A stretch of 64,000 bases of DNA from JBNKVT01 sp050299335 (GTDB lineage: Bacteria > Pseudomonadota > Alphaproteobacteria > Rhodobacterales > Rhodobacteraceae), in assembly GCA_050299335.1 (NCBI GenBank), contig JBNKVT010000006.1, positions 1 through 64,000 of the forward strand. Direction: 5' to 3'. The position numbers were made by a program, and so were the translations under genes. The notes beneath the pieces are model-generated. The model was not told the origin of the DNA. It worked only from the letters and a program-made list of their open reading frames with translations, and did not search any database. Positions 1 through 8,389 of the stretch are shown here, piece by piece. The first letter of the stretch is position 1; every line of letters begins with the position of its first letter.

Positions 1-2
1 CC

Positions 3-125
3 ATCACGGTTTTCGATACCTACGAGCACATCCTCGACAAATGCCAAGCCGCCTGGAACTTCTTTGCCAACGAGCCTGACCGAATAACCTCTATCACCAG
101 TAGAGACTGGATAGCAGTCAATTGA
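3..125 (+). CDS. IS630-family transposase, 3' end only (partial at window edge)
   Basis: The frame is open from the first bases and ends at a TGA at 123-125, giving 40 residues. The stretch FDTYEHILDKCQAAWNFF followed by a RDW near the C-terminus matches the end of the second ORF of IS630-type transposases (DDE family, cut-and-paste at TA sites). The rest of the gene lies outside the window, so it cannot be told whether the element is complete. The neighbouring gene has lower GC than the rest of the window, which fits an accessory edge. The family assignment rests on remembered C-terminal motifs. Confidence 0.7.
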   Translation: MTVFDTYEHILDKCQAAWNFFANEPDRITSITSRDWIAVN

Positions 126-375
126 TCAAGCCGGTGGTATAACCATTTGATTTTACGCGATGTCCGAGTCGGAAATCGTTGCCGATTTCCTCACCATCGC
201 TCCTGGGTTTTCCGGTTTCTGAGGCACCGAATGGCCTTTACGATGACTGACGGATAGGTGGCCGGTTCGGTCTAATGTGTTGAAGGTCCCGGGCGAACGT
301 GGCGAATGGCCTGACGATTCTTCGTCTGGCCGTAGAGTTCCCAATTGTTAAAAATTGCTTTGGGAACAAGCAGTG
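126..375. other. Gap after the transposase; no gene seen
   Basis: The 250 bases between the transposase stop and the orphan gene contain no convincing coding frame. The IS630 terminal repeat would be expected in the first few tens of bases, but its partner lies outside the window, so it cannot be defined. The composition is lower in GC than the core of the window. Confidence 0.5.
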
Positions 376-1398
376 TCAGGGCCGACTTGGATCGGTCGCA
401 GCGACTACAACTTTCACCTCGCCGAGTTTGCCGCCGTATTGGTGCAGAAGGATCAGATCGAGCGACGGGTCGCCTTCGATGAACAATCTGGTGTGTGTGC
501 CCCCGGGACTGAACAAGTAGTCGCGATCCCCATAGATGCGGAATTTCAGCACCGGCGCGTCATCGACGAACACGGTGTAGTATCCCGTTCCCAGCCAATG
601 CGCTGAACTTCCGCCGCCGGTCTTGCTTCCCAACCCCGCGCCGCGTGAGGAGAAATAGTGTTCTTGTTCGAAATGTGTCAGCTCGACGCGGTACCGGTCG
701 CCGAAGACATCCGGATTGACGTTATTCTCAACTATTCGATGGATTCCTCGCTGAAAGTGCAGCTTGTCGCCTGACGTCAAGGACCAGTCGCGAAACCCCT
801 TGTCCCCTGACGTCACGGCGCGTTTCCAGACGTTCTGGTGGTAGAATACATGTACAATCCTACCGGTGTTTTTTTCCGGATGGTCCGATGGCAGGTTATG
901 ATACGAGTATCTGCGGTAATACTCACTTTCATCCAGCATTCGTTTCAGCTCGCCAATGTCAGAAGCGTCGACTTCGATCAAGGGCTGTGGCGCGGTTACG
1001 TCATCCGGCATGACTTCGGAATAGCTGTCGGGATCGATACTGAACGGGCCAAGGGGCGTGCCTTGGGAAGCGTCTGTCGCGACTTCGATGAGCCTGCCTC
1101 TCGCATCGATAAATGCGGTGCGCCACGTATAGTCCTGCGCAATCTGGCGAAAGGCGATGATGCCCAAATCCTTCCGGAAGCTATGTGTCAACGGTTTGCC
1201 GAAATCGTTGAGAACATGAATGCTGGCCATTCCGATGGGCCGAACGTCCTGGAGTTCGGGATAGTCCGCGGCGTCAAATCCTTCCGGTGCAGGCCTTTTG
1301 GGCGGGGCGAGGCCGGGCAGGGGGGCACCATTCAGCATCCAGGCTGTCAGCAATCCAAAGAACAGGACTGACGCGGCGAGGACCGAAAAGATTTTCAT
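376..1398 (-). CDS. Orphan secreted or membrane-anchored protein of unknown function
   Basis: A 340-residue protein with an N-terminal hydrophobic segment (about residues 4-24, signal peptide or anchor) followed by a proline-rich stretch (PLPGLAPPKRPAPEG). The remainder is soluble-looking, rich in charged and aromatic residues, and holds a short internal duplication (TSGDKGF and TSGDKLH, about 11 residues apart). I recognise no family. The ATG at 1398 puts the hydrophobic segment at the N-terminus. The gene stands alone, is lower in GC than its right-hand neighbours and sits beside an IS630 remnant, so recent acquisition is plausible. A secreted or periplasmic location is inferred only from the N-terminus. 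Confidence 0.7.
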   Translation of the reverse strand: MKIFSVLAASVLFFGLLTAWMLNGAPLPGLAPPKRPAPEGFDAADYPELQDVRPIGMASIHVLNDFGKPLTHSFRKDLGIIAFRQIAQDYTWRTAFIDARGRLIEVATDASQGTPLGPFSIDPDSYSEVMPDDVTAPQPLIEVDASDIGELKRMLDESEYYRRYSYHNLPSDHPEKNTGRIVHVFYHQNVWKRAVTSGDKGFRDWSLTSGDKLHFQRGIHRIVENNVNPDVFGDRYRVELTHFEQEHYFSSRGAGLGSKTGGGSSAHWLGTGYYTVFVDDAPVLKFRIYGDRDYLFSPGGTHTRLFIEGDPSLDLILLHQYGGKLGEVKVVVAATDPSRP

Positions 1399-1765
1399 GG
1401 CTGATATCCTGCGATTTAGTGCTGCCGTAGTTCGGAGTATTTCACAATCACTGGGCCGTCTGAACCGCGCTTGCCCGCGTTCTCGCGAATTGTTTCAGGT
1501 TGAAGGGCATGCCGGGCACCCGCCAAGGGGAGTAGCCGGTCATGTTCGATCTCTCTGATATAAATAAGTATTTTCAATCGTTTATGCCAGTACTTACTTG
1601 CCGGACAGACTGAGCGCTACTTCACGATATATGTCGCCAACCTGACAGAACAGTCATTTTTTCAAAACCGAACCGGCTGACCCTACGTCAGAAGTGAGGA
1701 AGCGCACTGCTTGATCGGACCAGAAAAAAGTAACGCGCAAGTCATTGAAACGCTTGGGGGACATC
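1399..1765. other. Intergenic region between divergent genes; nothing recognised
   Basis: About 370 bases between the orphan gene on the minus strand and the papain-like gene on the plus strand. The part from about 1555 to 1700 is AT-rich for this genome. It presumably holds both promoters, but I could not assign -35/-10 elements. Frames that cross it have no recognisable product. The GGGGGA at about 1755-1760 is the likely ribosome-binding site for the ATG at 1766. Confidence 0.45.
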
Positions 1766-2284
1766 ATGAAAGCGGAACAGATCGGAATTGGTGGTGCGAT
1801 GCACACGGTTTATGTCACGGAACAGGGGGCCGATATCGCACCGACCTGCTTTGCGATGTGCCTGAAACGGCTGCGCGGCATGGGCTGCGATGTCGAGGCG
1901 CTGCGCCAGCGGATCGCCGCACCGCTGGTTCTGGGGCAGGGTGGTACGCCGGTCGTTCCGGTCACGCCGTCGGTCGAGGATATGGCCGGCCTGATGGCTG
2001 AGGGCGGGCTGAACGCCCGGGCCCATACGGTCAGCGCCTTCGGGATTGCTTCGGTCTTCCGCCAGGCGACGGCGCGCAAGATTTTCATCGCACAGATCGA
2101 ATGGGACGATGGCGACCTGCATTATGTCGTTATCCCCGGCACTACGCGGGCCGGGCAGGTCATCGCCCTCGATCCCTATCATGGCGGCCAGCTGTGCCAG
2201 CTTTGCCCGAAATACGCGGTGCGTAGCACCGAGGGAGCCCGGGCAGGGCGCTTCACCGGCAGGCTCGTCGAAGTCTGGGTCTGA
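1766..2284 (+). CDS. Papain-like (C39-type) cysteine peptidase fold protein
   Basis: A 172-residue protein. The pattern EQGADIAPTCFAMCL near the N-terminus (Gln about seven residues before a Cys, then a helix), LHYVVI in the middle and IALDPYHGG after it follow the Gln/Cys...His...Asp order of C39-type and other papain-like peptidases. No signal peptide is present, so the product is probably cytoplasmic. I start it at the ATG at 1766, preceded by GGGGGA, rather than at the in-frame TTG at 1745. It has no ABC-transporter or bacteriocin neighbour, so a leader-peptidase role is not supported. A terminator-like hairpin follows. A pseudoenzyme or transglutaminase-like variant remains possible. Confidence 0.5.
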   Translation: MKAEQIGIGGAMHTVYVTEQGADIAPTCFAMCLKRLRGMGCDVEALRQRIAAPLVLGQGGTPVVPVTPSVEDMAGLMAEGGLNARAHTVSAFGIASVFRQATARKIFIAQIEWDDGDLHYVVIPGTTRAGQVIALDPYHGGQLCQLCPKYAVRSTEGARAGRFTGRLVEVWV

Positions 2285-2292
2285 CCCGGACA

Positions 2293-2333
2293 TCTGGCGG
2301 GCCGGTCTTGTGGGGGTTGACCGGCCCGCCAGA
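2293..2333. repeat. Perfect 14-bp inverted repeat upstream of rpsD
   Basis: The arms 2293-2306 and 2320-2333 are perfect reverse complements around a 13-base loop. There is no T-run directly after it. It lies between the stop of the papain-like gene and a second hairpin that has a T-run. Confidence 0.7.
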
Positions 2334-2351
2334 ACCCCTATAAGGCGCAGG

Positions 2352-2381
2352 TCCCGGGACGGAAGTCGCGGGCTTTTTTGG
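2352..2381 (+). terminator. Probable rho-independent terminator of the papain-like gene
   Basis: The arms CCCGGGAC and GTCGCGGG pair with one mismatch around a short loop and are followed by six T residues. It lies 68 bases after the stop of the upstream gene and about 96 bases before rpsD. Confidence 0.55.
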
Positions 2382-2477
2382 TGTTTGTGGCCCCCGCAAG
2401 GGGATGCCTGTCGGCCCCGACCAGGAACGGGAAGGGCAAAGGAAAGCACCTTTCATATGTGATGAAAGGATCCAGCC

Positions 2478-3098
2478 GTGACCAAGCGCACGTCTGCCAA
2501 ATACAAGATCGACCGCCGGATGGGTGAAAACATCTGGGGTCGCCCGAAATCTCCGGTCAACCGCCGCGATTACGGCCCCGGCCAGCACGGCCAGCGCCGC
2601 AAGGGCAAGCTGTCGGATTTCGGTACCCAGCTCCGCGCCAAGCAGAAGCTGAAGGGCTATTACGGCGACCTGACCGAAAAGCAGTTCCGCCGCATCTATG
2701 CCGAGGCCGAGCGGCTGCGCGGCGATACCGGTGAGTTGCTGATCGGCCTGCTGGAGCGTCGCCTCGACGCCGTCGTTTACCGCGCCAAGTTCGTGCCCAC
2801 GGTCTTTGCCGCCCGCCAGTTCGTCAATCACGGTCATGTGCTGGTGAACGGCAAGCGGGTCAACATTCCCTCCTACCGGGTCAAGGAAGGCGACGTGATC
2901 GAGGTGCGCGAAAAGTCCAAGCAGCTCGCCGCGGTGCTGGAGGCCGTCAGCCTCGCCGAGCGGGATGTGCCCGATTACATCAATGCCGACCATTCGAAGA
3001 TGACCGCCGAGTTCGTCCGCACTCCGGGTCTGGGCGATGTGCCCTATGCGGTGATGATGGAACCGAACCTGGTTGTGGAATACTACGCCAAGAACTGA
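2478..3098 (+). CDS. rpsD: 30S ribosomal protein S4
   Basis: A 206-residue protein that matches S4 along its length: an N-terminal KYKIDRRMGENIWGRPKSP region, GPGQHGQRRKGKLSDFG, and a central S4 RNA-binding domain (RRLDAVVYRAKF, HGHVLVNGKRVNIPSYRVKEGD). S4 binds 16S rRNA early in small-subunit assembly. The start is a GTG preceded by GAAAGGA at 2464-2470. It stands alone rather than in the alpha operon, as is usual in this group, and ends with a clear terminator. The upstream hairpins lie where a leader regulator could act, but autoregulation by S4 at this locus is only a possibility. Confidence 0.97.
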   Translation: MTKRTSAKYKIDRRMGENIWGRPKSPVNRRDYGPGQHGQRRKGKLSDFGTQLRAKQKLKGYYGDLTEKQFRRIYAEAERLRGDTGELLIGLLERRLDAVVYRAKFVPTVFAARQFVNHGHVLVNGKRVNIPSYRVKEGDVIEVREKSKQLAAVLEAVSLAERDVPDYINADHSKMTAEFVRTPGLGDVPYAVMMEPNLVVEYYAKN

Positions 3099-3127
3099 TC
3101 TCCGGGGGCTATTCCCGGAATTGCCCG

Positions 3128-3158
3128 AAAACCGACCAGGCTTCTGGTCGGTTTTTCT
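3128..3158 (+). terminator. rho-independent terminator after rpsD
   Basis: An 11-bp stem (3128-3138 with 3145-3155) with a six-base loop runs directly into a T-rich tract. It lies 30 bases after the rpsD stop codon. Confidence 0.85.
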
Positions 3159-3189
3159 TTGGGTCACAGGCGATCGGGCTATCTGGAAT

Positions 3190-4617
3190 TTAAGGCCTCT
3201 GCGGGGTGGCGCGCTTGGTCGGGCGTGAGCAATCGACACCGGACCTGCGGCCATGCATCGGGCGGGTACCCTGCCAGTCGGACAGAAAGACCTGACCGGC
3301 AAGATGGGTCGCAATTCTGGCGAGGTTTCCGCGCCGCCAAAGCGCCCGTGTCGCAATGAGGTTCAGCAGCGTCAGGGCCGTGGCCCGCCCGCGGCCGCCG
3401 CCGCCGAACGGCGCGAGGCTGAGGGGGCAGTAGTTGCGCCGGGCCTCACGACCGAGAAGCAAGCGTCCGGCACGGTGTTCGCAGGCTTCGGCATGGGCGA
3501 TGCGTCCCTGGAGATGGATGCCATGGGTGCGATGGTGCCCGGCCGGGACGCTGTCGATGATGGCGACGCGGCGGTCCGAATCCGCCTCGACGAAGCCCTG
3601 CCATATATAATCGAGCCCCTTCGCGGCCCAGCGGCCCTCCATCAAGGGCAGGGCCTGGGCCAGAATGGCGGGGCGCATCATCGGGGCCATGAGCTCGACG
3701 AAATTGGTGTAGCGCAGGCGCGTGAAACGGTTACGCACCGTGACGAGATGCGAAAAGTGGCTATCGGCTGTAAGCGCGGGCTGGCAGAGGTCGAGACCGT
3801 GGAAATCGGCTTCGGCAAGCAGGTTTGCAGGGCCGTCCTGCGGCATTTCGATATCGTCATCGGGAATCCAGATATAGTCGTAGGCGTTCAGGAGTTCCGG
3901 CCAGTCGGTGAAGAGCCTATGGATGGCATCCCACTTGCCGCCCTTGTAGGGCAGGGTGAGGGTCGGCTCGAAGGCGCTGAGGTCGCTGATCGCGTCATAG
4001 GGCGAAAGCAACAGGTCCCAGCCGCGGATCCGGGCGGGCTGACAGGCCCAGGAGGCGACCCGGTGGTCGCTGCCGATTCTGAGTACGACCAGCAATCGCG
4101 GGGAAGACGCGGCACCGGGTGGCGGTTCCGGCAAGGCAGTTACCGGCTGATCCGGCATGGCGGGCGTGGCGACGGCGCGGGCGGGTCCAACGGCTCGGGC
4201 GCGGGATGGCTGGACGGCCGAACGGGACGCCACCACGACCCCGGCATTGGCCGTTGCCGCGACGGGGAGGCGGCTTGGACCCGTGGGATCGGCGGCGGGT
4301 GTGGATACCCTGCGAGAAAGTGCCTTCCCTGCAGGCGCGGGTGCGGTCGGATGCGGTATCGCAACTGCGCGGGTCGCGTATACAGAATCACCGGAAGCGA
4401 CTGGTTCGGGCCAGGAATCCCGATTGCGGACCGGTCCGGGTGCAATCATTGCATCCAGGGGTGCGGCATCCGAACGGCGCCGCGCACCATCACCATCCAG
4501 CGAAAGCGCGGACGGAAGCGCGACCGCTTCATCGACTGGGATCGGGGCAGGCTCAGGCAGCCCTTGCACCGAAGAACTCGCTGAAATCCTTGTAGGAGCC
4601 TGGTTCGGTATAGGCAA
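3190..4617 (-). CDS. DUF707 (glycosyltransferase-like) protein with a long disordered N-terminus
   Basis: From about residue 170 the protein reads as a DUF707 domain: RLLVVLRIGSDHRV, YDYIWIPDDDIEMP (the DDD is probably the metal or nucleotide-sugar site), MAPMMRP and KGLDYIWQ. The first ~170 residues are Ala/Pro/Arg-rich and look disordered. Other possible starts are an ATG at 4449 and one at 4158, the latter keeping just the domain; the start used here overlaps the upstream sulfotransferase by 65 bases. The pair is probably one transcript, and a sugar-transferring enzyme beside a sulfotransferase suggests modification of a surface polysaccharide. That pathway is an inference; no substrate can be read from the sequence. 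Confidence 0.75.
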   Translation of the reverse strand: MPIPNQAPTRISASSSVQGLPEPAPIPVDEAVALPSALSLDGDGARRRSDAAPLDAMIAPGPVRNRDSWPEPVASGDSVYATRAVAIPHPTAPAPAGKALSRRVSTPAADPTGPSRLPVAATANAGVVVASRSAVQPSRARAVGPARAVATPAMPDQPVTALPEPPPGAASSPRLLVVLRIGSDHRVASWACQPARIRGWDLLLSPYDAISDLSAFEPTLTLPYKGGKWDAIHRLFTDWPELLNAYDYIWIPDDDIEMPQDGPANLLAEADFHGLDLCQPALTADSHFSHLVTVRNRFTRLRYTNFVELMAPMMRPAILAQALPLMEGRWAAKGLDYIWQGFVEADSDRRVAIIDSVPAGHHRTHGIHLQGRIAHAEACEHRAGRLLLGREARRNYCPLSLAPFGGGGRGRATALTLLNLIATRALWRRGNLARIATHLAGQVFLSDWQGTRPMHGRRSGVDCSRPTKRATPQRP

Positions 4618-5242
4618 CGATCTTGCTCATGAGCGCCGCATCGGGCCGGGGGGTGAACAGGAAATCGGCGATCTCGTTGATGCCGTCCTCTCGGGTCTCG
4701 CTGAACAGATCGTAGCTGACAAACAGCGTCGGACGGCTCTGGCCGAGGGCCAGTGCGCTGGCATACTGGATCGAATGCAACGCGTCGTTCATGGCCTGAA
4801 CCGTGCGATGCCGCCGCGCCGGTCCGTCCCATTTGTCACGGCTGAGCGCCACGCGCAGCGGATCGCGGGTGACGATGATATAGAAAGGATTGCGGGTCTG
4901 TTCGAACAGGACAGGCGGCAGTTTCGAGGCCCGGGGGAATTTCCAGCCCCAGATGTCGTTTTCGGCATTTCGGGACTTGATATAGGCGATGAGCTTCTTC
5001 GGCGGTGAGTTGCAGATCTCCTTGTCCTCGTTATTGCCGCCGAGATCGGCGCCGAGATCGATCCCCAGCGCCCGGACCGTGCCGGCAATGGCGCTGGTAC
5101 CACCTCGTTCGGTGCCAAGGATGATATAGGTACGCCGCGGCGCGGGATTTTGCGGAAGGTTGACGGAGAAACTGCAGACCGGGGCGGGGGCCTCTGGCTC
5201 GGACGCTTCGACGGTGCGGGGCTGCGGCGAGATGTCTGGCAT
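4553..5242 (-). CDS. Sulfotransferase-family protein
   Basis: A 229-residue protein with the nucleotide-binding P-loop-like motif IILGTERGGTSAIAG near residue 40, the arrangement used by PAPS-dependent sulfotransferases to hold the 5'-phosphosulfate, and a later VTRDPLRVALSRDKW motif that corresponds to the 3'-phosphate-binding region. The first ~35 residues are Pro/Glu-rich. No signal peptide or transmembrane helix is seen. It precedes a DUF707 protein with overlapping ends, so the two are probably expressed together. The acceptor (polysaccharide, lipid or protein) is unknown. Confidence 0.7.
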   Translation of the reverse strand: MPDISPQPRTVEASEPEAPAPVCSFSVNLPQNPAPRRTYIILGTERGGTSAIAGTVRALGIDLGADLGGNNEDKEICNSPPKKLIAYIKSRNAENDIWGWKFPRASKLPPVLFEQTRNPFYIIVTRDPLRVALSRDKWDGPARRHRTVQAMNDALHSIQYASALALGQSRPTLFVSYDLFSETREDGINEIADFLFTPRPDAALMSKIVAYTEPGSYKDFSEFFGARAA

Positions 5243-5530
5243 GGGCGGATCCTCGAAATGCGATGGATCCCTGCCATTCTGGACGGACCCTCAGATCCAC
5301 TGCTGGCACAGAGGTCGTTACGATTCGCTTAAAGTCGCCCGACGGGGGATGGCAGGAAAGGGCACCGACGAGCCACGAATTCACGGTGCCGGACTTTCCG
5401 AAGCGCGTGTTCCGGCCCTGCCGGCACACAACAGCATTTCGTCGGTCATCCGCCGCACGCTATACGCCTCAAAGCCTCTCGACGTGCCAGAAAATCTCTG
5501 TGCGGCCCTCGGTTCAGGAGCGATGGTCTG

Positions 5531-5734
5531 TCAGCACTTGCCTGGATTCTGGTCGCAATAGAGAACATTTGCGCCTGCGCCGATGATCGCGCCACCAAGG
5601 AGGTTGCCGTTGACCGCCGCCGCGGTCACCGTACCGGCTCCTGCGCCGATCACCGCCTGTTCGCCCACCGTGTCGCCGCAGGCGGACACCGCCAGAAAGC
5701 CCAGAATGGTTCCGATCTGGATCACTGCACGCAT
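5531..5734 (-). CDS. Small glycine-zipper-like lipoprotein
   Basis: A 67-residue product with an N-terminal hydrophobic signal ending in VSAC, a usable lipobox, followed by GDTVGEQAVIGAGAGTV and LLGGAIIGAGANV. The repeated Gly/Ala pattern resembles glycine-zipper segments of small outer-membrane or inner-membrane-associated lipoproteins. The C-terminus carries two cysteines (YCDQNPGKC). The size and layout are typical of abundant small Rhodobacteraceae lipoproteins of unknown role. Confidence 0.7.
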   Translation of the reverse strand: MRAVIQIGTILGFLAVSACGDTVGEQAVIGAGAGTVTAAAVNGNLLGGAIIGAGANVLYCDQNPGKC

Positions 5735-5877
5735 CTGCCCCTCCTCTGAAGTGTTCTTGAACGTATTTTCAAGAGATATGGCGACAAGCGGTCTGGCCTG
5801 TCACGCGAAATCGGTGGCGCTTCTGGCGTTGAGCGGTCCCCTGCCGCCGAAACAAGCCAGGAGAGGGGCACAAGTGT

Positions 5878-6225
5878 TCAGTCGTCGAAGATCTCGGGAA
5901 AGCCGCTTTGGGCCGCTGCCAGATCGACGCGCAAAACGGCCTCGTAGCTTTCGGGATCGAACGGGTCCTCGGCCTCGACCACCTCGCGACCCAGAAGCCA
6001 GTTCAGCCGCCCGGCATCGAGATTGCCGCGCATGAATGGCTCGCTGCCGAAATGGTCGATCAGCGCGGCGAGAAACGCACGATCAGCGGCGCGATCGGCA
6101 GGTCGGCGGTCGGCATGCCGCGCGCGCGCCTTCAGGGGCGTCGGCCCGGTCTTGCCGGGACGGCGGATAGTGAATTGATGATCGCTTCCCGGAAGCCGCC
6201 CGGGAAATCCGCGATGCTTGTGCAT
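5878..6225 (-). CDS. Conserved-looking hypothetical protein in the pccB region
   Basis: A 115-residue, very basic N-terminal half (HKHRGFPGRLPGSDH, KTGPTPLKARARH) is followed by a more acidic C-terminal half (FMRGNLDAGRLNWLLGREVV, EDPFDPESYEAVLRVDLAAAQ). No signal peptide or membrane segment is seen and I recognise no domain. It lies downstream of pccB and a tiny lipoprotein gene on the same strand, so it may be carried on the same transcript. The coding call rests on the length of the open frame in GC-rich sequence and on protein-like composition. Confidence 0.6.
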   Translation of the reverse strand: MHKHRGFPGRLPGSDHQFTIRRPGKTGPTPLKARARHADRRPADRAADRAFLAALIDHFGSEPFMRGNLDAGRLNWLLGREVVEAEDPFDPESYEAVLRVDLAAAQSGFPEIFDD

Positions 6226-6342
6226 GATGCCAGCTCCAGAAAACAGAACGGAGGGCCGCCATCGGAGGCCCTCCGTTCCGCAACTCAGCCGAATTGACCA
6301 GCTCCGAGAAGCGCGCGATCAATTCACCTTTTCATCGTTCGA

Positions 6343-6471
6343 TCAGAACTTCGAGTAGGTCGGCTCTTCAACGATCACAACCGGCTCCGGCTGGGGCTCT
6401 TCCTGCTGGGCGCAAGCACCAAGCAGCGAGGCAGCAACGAGCATCAGAGAAATTTTGTAAAGGGTCGACAT
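6343..6471 (-). CDS. Tiny lipoprotein (42 aa) with acidic/proline tether
   Basis: ATG at 6471-6469 to TGA at 6345-6343 encodes 42 residues: a short hydrophobic signal, the lipobox LLGAC, then AQQEEPQPEPVVIVEEPTY. After lipidation almost nothing remains but a Pro/Glu/Val tether, so the mature form would be about 24 residues. The same tether appears in the gene at 56993-57166 and at the N-terminus of the VWA lipoprotein starting at 58008. It lies between pccB and the hypothetical gene at 5878, on the same strand. Its role is unknown. Confidence 0.75.
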   Translation of the reverse strand: MSTLYKISLMLVAASLLGACAQQEEPQPEPVVIVEEPTYSKF

Positions 6472-6695
6472 ATGTGGTCTCCTTCCCTGGGAGTTGTTCC
6501 GACTTTGCTTCATCCAACGGACCGGACACGCATGAAACCGCGCCCCGAGCCGGGTCGTGAAGACGTCGCTGACGTTATCTCAAAGTTTTGAAATTGCAAC
6601 GCGTTCGCGCAATAAGCCGCCGATTGGGCTGCGATAATTGCTGAAATGCGGCATTTGGGCGACGCCCAGAGGAGGTACATGTGCCTGCTTCCGCC

Positions 6696-8228
6696 TCAAA
6701 GCGGGATATTGTCATGCTTTTTCCATGGGTTGGAAAGCGCTTTGCCGCGAAGCGACGCAAAGGCCCGGGCGACGCGGCGGCGGGTGGAATGGGGCATGAT
6801 GACCTCGTCGATGAAGCCTTTTTCGGCGGCGACGAAGGGGTTGGCGAAGCGATCCTCGTACTGCCTTGTCCTTTCGGCGATCTTTTCGGAATCGTCCTTT
6901 TCGCCGCGATAGATGATCTCCGCCGCCCCCTTCGCCCCCATCACCGCGATCTCTGCGGTGGGCCAGGCATAGTTGAAATCGCCTCTGAGATGCTTCGACG
7001 CCATCACGTCATAAGCCCCGCCATAAGCCTTGCGGGTGATGACGGTGACCTTGGGGACGGTGGCCTCGCCATAAGCGAAGAGCAGTTTCGCGCCGTGCTT
7101 GATGACGCCGCCATATTCCTGTGCCGTCCCCGGCAGGAAGCCTGGCACGTCGACAAGGGTCAGGATCGGGATCGAGAAGGCGTCGCAGAAGCGCACGAAA
7201 CGCCCCGCCTTGCGGCTTGCATCGATATCGAGACAGCCCGCGAGCACCATGGGCTGGTTGGCGACGACGCCGATGGTCGAGCCTTCGAGGCGGATGAAGC
7301 CGGTGAGGATATTGCGGGCGTAATCCTTCTGGATCTCGAAGAAATCGCCCTCGTCGGCGGTTTTCTCGATCAGTTCGCGCATGTCGTAGGGGGTGTTGGG
7401 ATTGTCGGGGATCAGCGAATCGAGGCTGGGCTCGGTCCGCGAAGGGTCGTCGAAGAAGGGGCGGACGGGCGGTTTTTCCCGGTTCGACAAAGGCAGGAAA
7501 TCGAACAGGCGGCGGATTTCCAGAAGCGCCTCGACATCATCGGCGAAGGCGCCATCGGCAACGGCGGATTTCGTCGTATGGGTGCGGGCGCCGCCGAGGT
7601 CCTCGGCGGTGACCACCTCGTTGGTGACCGTCTTCACCACTTCCGGCCCGGTGACGAACATGTAGGACGAGCCTTCGACCATATAGATGAAATCGGTCAT
7701 GGCCGGGGAATAGACCGCACCCCCCGCACAAGGCCCCATGATGACAGAGATCTGCGGCACGACGCCGGAGGCCAGCACGTTTTTCTGGAAGACGTCGGCA
7801 TAGCCGGCGAGCGACGCGACGCCCTCCTGGATCCGCGCCCCCCCCGAATCGTTCAGCCCGATGACCGGGGCGCCGTTCCGCATCGCCATGTCCATGATCT
7901 TGCAGATTTTCTGGGCATGGGTCTCTGACAGTGAGCCGCCGAGGACGGTAAAGTCCTGGGAAAACACGTAGACCATCCGCCCGTTGATGGTGCCCCAGCC
8001 GGTGACCACGCCGTCGCCGGGGTATTTCTGTTCGGCCATGCCGAACTCGGTGGCCCGATGGGCGACGAACATGTCGAATTCCTCGAAACTGCCCTCGTCG
8101 AGCAGCACGTCCAGCCGTTCGCGCGCCGTCAGCTTGCCCTTGGCATGTTGGGCGGCCACCCGCGCCGCGCCCCCCCCCTGCCGCGCCTGTTCGCGGCGGG
8201 CTTCGAGTTCTTCAAGGATGGCTTTCAT
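6696..8228 (-). CDS. pccB: Propionyl-CoA carboxylase beta subunit (carboxyltransferase)
   Basis: A 510-residue carboxyltransferase of the acyl-CoA type: KGKLTARERLDVLLDEGSF at the N-terminus, the paired crotonase-like halves, LNDSGGARIQEGV, MGPCAGGAVYSPA and, in the C-terminal half, TLVDVPGFLPGTAQEYGG and GGAYDVMASKH. It would transfer the carboxyl group from carboxybiotin to propionyl-CoA, feeding methylmalonyl-CoA and the TCA cycle in the cytoplasm. The biotin-carrying alpha subunit is not in the window, although in relatives it lies a few genes downstream; here the next genes are a tiny lipoprotein and a hypothetical protein. The ATG at 8228 fits the family length. Confidence 0.95.
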   Translation of the reverse strand: MKAILEELEARREQARQGGGAARVAAQHAKGKLTARERLDVLLDEGSFEEFDMFVAHRATEFGMAEQKYPGDGVVTGWGTINGRMVYVFSQDFTVLGGSLSETHAQKICKIMDMAMRNGAPVIGLNDSGGARIQEGVASLAGYADVFQKNVLASGVVPQISVIMGPCAGGAVYSPAMTDFIYMVEGSSYMFVTGPEVVKTVTNEVVTAEDLGGARTHTTKSAVADGAFADDVEALLEIRRLFDFLPLSNREKPPVRPFFDDPSRTEPSLDSLIPDNPNTPYDMRELIEKTADEGDFFEIQKDYARNILTGFIRLEGSTIGVVANQPMVLAGCLDIDASRKAGRFVRFCDAFSIPILTLVDVPGFLPGTAQEYGGVIKHGAKLLFAYGEATVPKVTVITRKAYGGAYDVMASKHLRGDFNYAWPTAEIAVMGAKGAAEIIYRGEKDDSEKIAERTRQYEDRFANPFVAAEKGFIDEVIMPHSTRRRVARAFASLRGKALSNPWKKHDNIPL

Positions 8229-8389
8229 CGGGCGTCCCTCGTGATTTTTTCAGACGATAGCCGGGGTTGGAGGCGGAGAGAAGGGTGTTGGAGGGGGGGT
8301 GCGACCGTGGTGGCGCCGTCGACACCCCCCGTTCCCGATCCTCCCCTGTCAGGGAGAGGGGAGTTTGCCTCGCGCCCCTGGGCGGACGG

